Of a DNA stretch of 9,848 nt, positions 6,815 through 9,848 are shown in pieces. The position numbers were made by a program, and so were the translations under genes. This stretch comes from Wenzhouxiangella sp. GTDB taxonomy: Bacteria; Pseudomonadota; Gammaproteobacteria; Xanthomonadales; Wenzhouxiangellaceae. The first letter of the stretch is position 1. The number at the start of each line of letters is the position of its first letter. The DNA is taken from NCBI GenBank assembly GCA_007127425.1, contig SKZJ01000141.1, forward strand, positions 1-9,848, given 5' to 3'. The notes beneath the pieces were generated by a model. That model searched no databases. It was not told where the DNA came from and worked only from the letters and a program-made list of their open reading frames with translations.

Positions 6815-6901
6815 GTCGTCCCGGACTTGATCCGGGACCCCGCACCTATGAATCCCGCATCAGCGCACCGTGCGAGGTCCCGGCTCTTCGGCCGGGACGA
6901 C
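6815..6901. repeat. REP doublet (REPIN-like) between kinase and barrel genes
   Basis: Two related palindromic units face each other. Unit A (6815-6845) contains the hairpin TCCCGGA-CTTGA-TCCGGGA (6819-6837). Unit B (6870-6901) contains the hairpin GTCCCGGC-TCTTCG-GCCGGGAC (6877-6898). Their outer ends are perfect inverted copies (GTCGTCCCGG at 6815-6824 against CCGGGACGAC at 6892-6901). Their inner ends match over 14 bp with one mismatch (CCGGGACCCCGCAC at 6832-6845 against GTGCGAGGTCCCGG at 6870-6883), leaving a 24-nt centre. The block could fold as two hairpins or as one long imperfect stem. The architecture is that of REP/BIME/REPIN elements. It begins 18 bp after the kinase stop. It may stabilise or attenuate the kinase transcript, but there is no T-tract for a classical terminator. 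Confidence 0.8.
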
Positions 6902-6974
6902 GGGGATGGGACCCTGTTCGAAAAGGTTACGGGTTTGGGGGGTGGATTGCGTTTTACGGGTAGGAGATACCGGC

Positions 6975-6992
6975 CCGCCGCACCCACGGCGG
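6975..6992 (+). repeat. GC hairpin directly before the barrel gene's ribosome site
   Basis: CCGCCG (6975-6980) and CGGCGG (6987-6992) pair perfectly around the loop CACCCA. The stem ends 4 nt before the GAGGGAG ribosome site, so it would lie in the leader of any transcript reaching the barrel gene. The remaining bases between the REP doublet and this stem show an 8-bp direct repeat (TTACGGGT at 6927-6934 and 6954-6961) and no convincing -35/-10 pair. Confidence 0.45.
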
Positions 6993-6996
6993 CCTT

Positions 6997-7003
6997 GAGG
7001 GAG
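6997..7003 (+). promoter_or_regulatory. Ribosome binding site of the barrel gene
   Basis: GAGGGAG lies 6 nt before the ATG at 7010, a near-ideal site and spacing. It decides this start over in-frame ATG codons upstream (6848), which would place the REP element inside the protein and bury the signal peptide. Confidence 0.8.
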
Positions 7004-7009
7004 ATTGCC

Positions 7010-8275
7010 ATGTATCGCATTCGCACAACGCTGGCGGCGTTAGCGCTGCTGCTTGCCTTGCCCGTGTTCGCCGATGAGGGCGGGACGGTCGAGCTGCTCG
7101 GTTTTGCCGGTGTGCGCGGCGGCTGGGTGGAAGGCCAACCCGGCTGGATCGAGGGCGGCTTCGGGCGCCTGGCCGCCGGCGGTGATGCACCCGGCGACAG
7201 CGACCTGTGGATTCGCGGCGAAACCCAGCTCGGGCTGCGCTTCGAGCCCTCGGTGAGTTGGCAGGCCAAGGTTCACGCCGTCGCCCGCGCCTCCACCGCC
7301 AGCAACGAGGGCGACGCTGTCGGCCTGACCGAGGCCTGGGCCCGCTACCGGCGCGCCATAGGCCACCAGGGCGAACTGGCACTGACCGGCGGCCTGTTTT
7401 TCTTCCCTTCCTCGCAGGAAAACATCGACCCGCTCTGGGCCTCCCCCTACACACTCACCTACTCGGCCATCAACAGCTGGTTCGCCGAGGAATTCCGGCC
7501 ACTGGGGCTCGATGCCGAGTGGCGGTCCTTCACCGAGCAGGGCGACACCTGGTCGCTCGGCGCCACCGTGTTCGGCGGCAACGACACCCTGGGCACGCTG
7601 GTTGCCTGGCGCGGATGGGCCATGCACGACCGCCTGAGCGGATTCAACGAGAAGCTGCCCCTGCCCCCGGTCTTTTCGCTCGACGAAGGCGGCTCCTTCG
7701 CCGCCCAGCGCCGCTTTTCCACCACCGGATTCGGCAGCGATCTCGACGACCGCCCGGGCTGGGCGGCGCGCGCCCGCTACGACCGCGGCCGGGCCTTCAG
7801 CGGCCAGGTCGCCTGGGTCAACAATCGTGGAGATCGCATGCTGCACGGTGACGAATGGGCCTGGAATACCCGCTTCATGCATGCCGGCGGGCACTGGCAG
7901 ATGACCGAGGCCGCCGAGTTGATGGCAGAATTCACCCATGGCAGCACCCGCATCCGCTTTCCAGGCGTGCCATGGGTCGATGCCGATTTCCGTGCCGCCT
8001 ACCTGATGGCCTCGATCGACACCGCCACCGGGCGCTGGTCCCTTCGCCACGACCGCTTCCACGTCGAAGACCACCTGCAAAACGCCGGCTGGGGCGTATT
8101 CAACGACCGCGGCCGCGCCCTCACCTTCGCCTGGATCCGCGACATCGGTCGCCAGAGTCGCGTCGGTATCGAACTCCTGCTCCTCGACAGCAACCGCACC
8201 GTCGCCGCCCAATCCGGCTTCGCCCCTGACACCGACGGCCTCAGCCTCCTGACCGAATGGCGAACACGGTTCTAG
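7010..8275 (+). CDS. Outer-membrane beta-barrel protein, porin-like, function unknown
   Basis: A 421-residue protein. A signal peptide (~1-21, cleavage probably after LALPVFA) is followed by a mature chain rich in alternating, aromatic-containing strands such as LWIRGETQLGLRF, GELALTGGLFFF, WSLGATVFGG, GWAARARYDRG and WNTRFMHAGG. Turns are rich in Gly, Asp and Asn. The chain ends in LLTEWRTRF, with the C-terminal Phe that marks outer-membrane barrels for BAM-dependent insertion. By size it could form a barrel of about 14-18 strands. I do not recognise a named family or substrate. It follows the kinase gene on the same strand after 213 bp containing a REP doublet, so it may be an operon member or have its own promoter. 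Its TAG stop overlaps that of the convergent histidine kinase. A non-pore barrel, for example one acting as a sensor partner of the cupredoxin, is possible. Confidence 0.8.
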   Translation: MYRIRTTLAALALLLALPVFADEGGTVELLGFAGVRGGWVEGQPGWIEGGFGRLAAGGDAPGDSDLWIRGETQLGLRFEPSVSWQAKVHAVARASTASNEGDAVGLTEAWARYRRAIGHQGELALTGGLFFFPSSQENIDPLWASPYTLTYSAINSWFAEEFRPLGLDAEWRSFTEQGDTWSLGATVFGGNDTLGTLVAWRGWAMHDRLSGFNEKLPLPPVFSLDEGGSFAAQRRFSTTGFGSDLDDRPGWAARARYDRGRAFSGQVAWVNNRGDRMLHGDEWAWNTRFMHAGGHWQMTEAAELMAEFTHGSTRIRFPGVPWVDADFRAAYLMASIDTATGRWSLRHDRFHVEDHLQNAGWGVFNDRGRALTFAWIRDIGRQSRVGIELLLLDSNRTVAAQSGFAPDTDGLSLLTEWRTRF

Positions 8276-9848
8276 ACGATTGTCGTTTCCGGCAATTGAA
8301 TCTCGAACACCATCCCAGTACCCGTGCGATTGGCCGCAGTCAATTCGCCGCCATGGGCTCGGACGATCATGCGGGAGACGGTCAGGCCCAGGCTATCGCC
8401 GCCCTTGCGCCGACCCTTTCTCTCGCCGCCGGCATGGGGTTTGAAAATGGCTTCCAGCGATTTGCGGGAGATGCCCTTCCCCTCGTTCATTACCCGTACG
8501 GATTGCATCGGCCGCCCGCGAGCACTGCGCTTGCGCGTCAACGCCACCTCGACCAGGCCGCCCTCGGGGGAAAAGTGGATCGCGTTGTCCAGCAGGTTTT
8601 CCATCACCTGCGTCATCCGGCCAGCGTCTACCGGCATGGCGGGCAGGTCCTCACCAGACAACTCCAGGCGAACTTCCTTGTCACCGGCCGTAGCCCTGGC
8701 CGCGTCGATCGCTTGTTCGGCCACCGTTTTCAGGTGGATACTGCGACGATCGAGCTTGAGCACTTCGCCTTCGCTCCGGGACAGATCGAGCAGATCGCCG
8801 ACCAGCGCAGACATCCCCTCGCAGTAATTCTGGATCTGTTCGGACAGGCTGCGAATCGCCGGGTCATCGGTTCCTTCCCCGACGAGCAAGGCGCTTTTTC
8901 TGATCTCCTGCACCGGTCCATGCAGATCATGAACCATCATGATCGAGAAATCCTGCTTGAATTGCAGCTCGCGAACATACAGCTCGTGCTCCAGACGCCG
9001 CCTCTGGCGCACCCGGAAAAGCAACGCCCCCATCACGACCAGCATCAGTGCAATCCCGAGCACCATCGCGGTAGTCCAGGCCCGTTGCTGCTGCAGCTTC
9101 GTTTGCGACAGCGCAGCCTCGGCGGCGGCCGCTTCGGCTCGGCGCTCGGCCTGTGACACCCCAAACAGCGTGTCCATCCGACGGACCTCACGCTGCTGGT
9201 CTTCCGACAGCATTTCCTGCTGCACGGCGATGTAAGACCCGGCGTGATCAAGTGCCGCGGGGTAATCACCGATTCGCTCGTAGGCATCCTGCAGCAGTTC
9301 ATGGATATTCAGTTCGTAAGCGAGCAAGCCGATCTCCTCGACCACCGGCAGGGCATCGGACAGGATCTCGATGGCCTCTTCAGGCCGCCCCATCTCGATC
9401 AGCGCCCGGCCCACTTCGACCCGGGCATTCGCGGCCTGGCCGCTCAACCCCGCCTCCTCGGCGTAGGCCATGGCCGTGCTGAAATCACCCAGGGCCTGGT
9501 CGTACTCCCCCAGGTCGATACGGATGCCACCGCGTACGTGAAAGATGGAGTTCAGTCTCGCCGGACCGGCATGCTCGGCCCCGAGGGCCATGGCCCGATT
9601 GATTCTTTCCAGCGCCTCGTCGAGATTGCCGCGAATGCGCGACAGGTTGGCCAGGTTGCTCCAGGCGCCCGCTTCATGAGAGGCATCACCGGTTTCGGCC
9701 AACGTTTCCAGGCCCTTGAAGAAGTACTCCTCGGCCCGCTCCAGCTCGCCCATTTCGGCATGAATGATGGCCAGGTTGTTCCAGACGCGGATCAGTTGCT
9801 CCAGATCCCCCGTTTCGGCGTGACGCTCGCCCAGCTCGATCAGGTAAC
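8272..9848 (-). CDS. TPR-containing membrane histidine kinase (N-terminus outside the window)
   Basis: The frame is open to the right edge, so the start and any signal peptide are missing; 524 residues are visible. Residues 1-~200 are tandem tetratricopeptide repeats with about 40-residue spacing (NLAIIHAEMGELERAEEYF, then similar units). An Ala/Glu-rich coiled coil (~231-254) and one TM helix (~257-277) precede a HisKA domain with H306 in MMVHDLHGPVQEI, the likely phospho-acceptor. The HATPase domain has an N-box (NLLDNAIHFSPEGG, with Asn421) and a G2 box (GGDSLGL, ~482-488). The G1 box reads NEGKGI, with Asn454 where the ATP-adenine-binding Asp of DxGxG is expected. By analogy the TPRs face the periplasm and bind a protein or peptide. 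No receiver domain or response regulator is visible, so the partner is elsewhere. Kinase activity may be reduced. Confidence 0.88.
   Translation of the reverse strand, partial: YLIELGERHAETGDLEQLIRVWNNLAIIHAEMGELERAEEYFFKGLETLAETGDASHEAGAWSNLANLSRIRGNLDEALERINRAMALGAEHAGPARLNSIFHVRGGIRIDLGEYDQALGDFSTAMAYAEEAGLSGQAANARVEVGRALIEMGRPEEAIEILSDALPVVEEIGLLAYELNIHELLQDAYERIGDYPAALDHAGSYIAVQQEMLSEDQQREVRRMDTLFGVSQAERRAEAAAAEAALSQTKLQQQRAWTTAMVLGIALMLVVMGALLFRVRQRRRLEHELYVRELQFKQDFSIMMVHDLHGPVQEIRKSALLVGEGTDDPAIRSLSEQIQNYCEGMSALVGDLLDLSRSEGEVLKLDRRSIHLKTVAEQAIDAARATAGDKEVRLELSGEDLPAMPVDAGRMTQVMENLLDNAIHFSPEGGLVEVALTRKRSARGRPMQSVRVMNEGKGISRKSLEAIFKPHAGGERKGRRKGGDSLGLTVSRMIVRAHGGELTAANRTGTGMVFEIQLPETTIV

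Noticed and set aside
6815..6901. Rho-independent terminator after the kinase gene
   Set aside because: The hairpins are strong but neither is followed by a T-tract; the paired inverted architecture fits a REP doublet better.
6827..7009. Upstream in-frame extension of the barrel gene
   Set aside because: It encodes a segment derived from the REP element and lies before a near-perfect ribosome site and signal peptide at 7010.
7040..8212. Minus-strand open frame of 390 codons opposite the barrel gene
   Set aside because: Ala/Gly/Val-rich shadow frame; the plus-strand product has a signal peptide, strong ribosome site and C-terminal Phe.
8257..9156. Plus-strand open frame of 299 codons opposite the histidine kinase
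   Set aside because: Antisense to the HisKA/HATPase domains; His/Gln/Arg-rich with no recognisable family.

Overview
The window looks like chromosomal DNA of a GC-rich, Gram-negative proteobacterium. GC is high throughout, two proteins begin with clear Sec-type signal peptides, and one is an outer-membrane beta-barrel ending in Phe. The mix of a propeller/Y_Y_Y/GGDEF receptor, a cupredoxin, a membrane Ser/Thr kinase and a TPR histidine kinase resembles gammaproteobacteria of the Lysobacterales/Chromatiales type (Xanthomonas, Lysobacter or Wenzhouxiangella relatives). That placement is inference from remembered families, not a search result.

Layout from left to right: (1) the first 45 codons of a GntP-type permease on the minus strand, cut by the window edge; (2) a large minus-strand periplasmic propeller receptor with a cytoplasmic GGDEF domain (239-3292); (3) a 175-bp divergent intergenic region with three perfect dyads and a plausible promoter for the receptor; (4) a plus-strand run of three genes: a secreted cupredoxin with a CxxHxxM copper site (3468-4214), a two-TM Ser/Thr kinase with sensor, HAMP and degenerate cyclase-like domains (4220-6796), and a 421-residue outer-membrane beta-barrel (7010-8275); the 213 bp between kinase and barrel hold a REP-doublet (REPIN-like) element; (5) a convergent minus-strand TPR histidine kinase (8272-9848, 5' end outside the window) whose TAG stop shares a CTAG palindrome with the stop of the barrel gene.

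How it may work together: about 9 kb is devoted to sensing across the envelope, with three output chemistries side by side (cyclic-di-GMP, Ser/Thr phosphorylation, His phosphorylation). The most coherent unit is cupredoxin - transmembrane kinase - beta-barrel, which places one product in the periplasm, one across the inner membrane and one in the outer membrane. The cupredoxin and kinase genes are 5 bp apart and almost certainly co-transcribed. Whether the barrel belongs to the same transcript is open because of the REP element. No tRNA, rRNA, CRISPR array, insertion sequence or T-tract terminator was seen.
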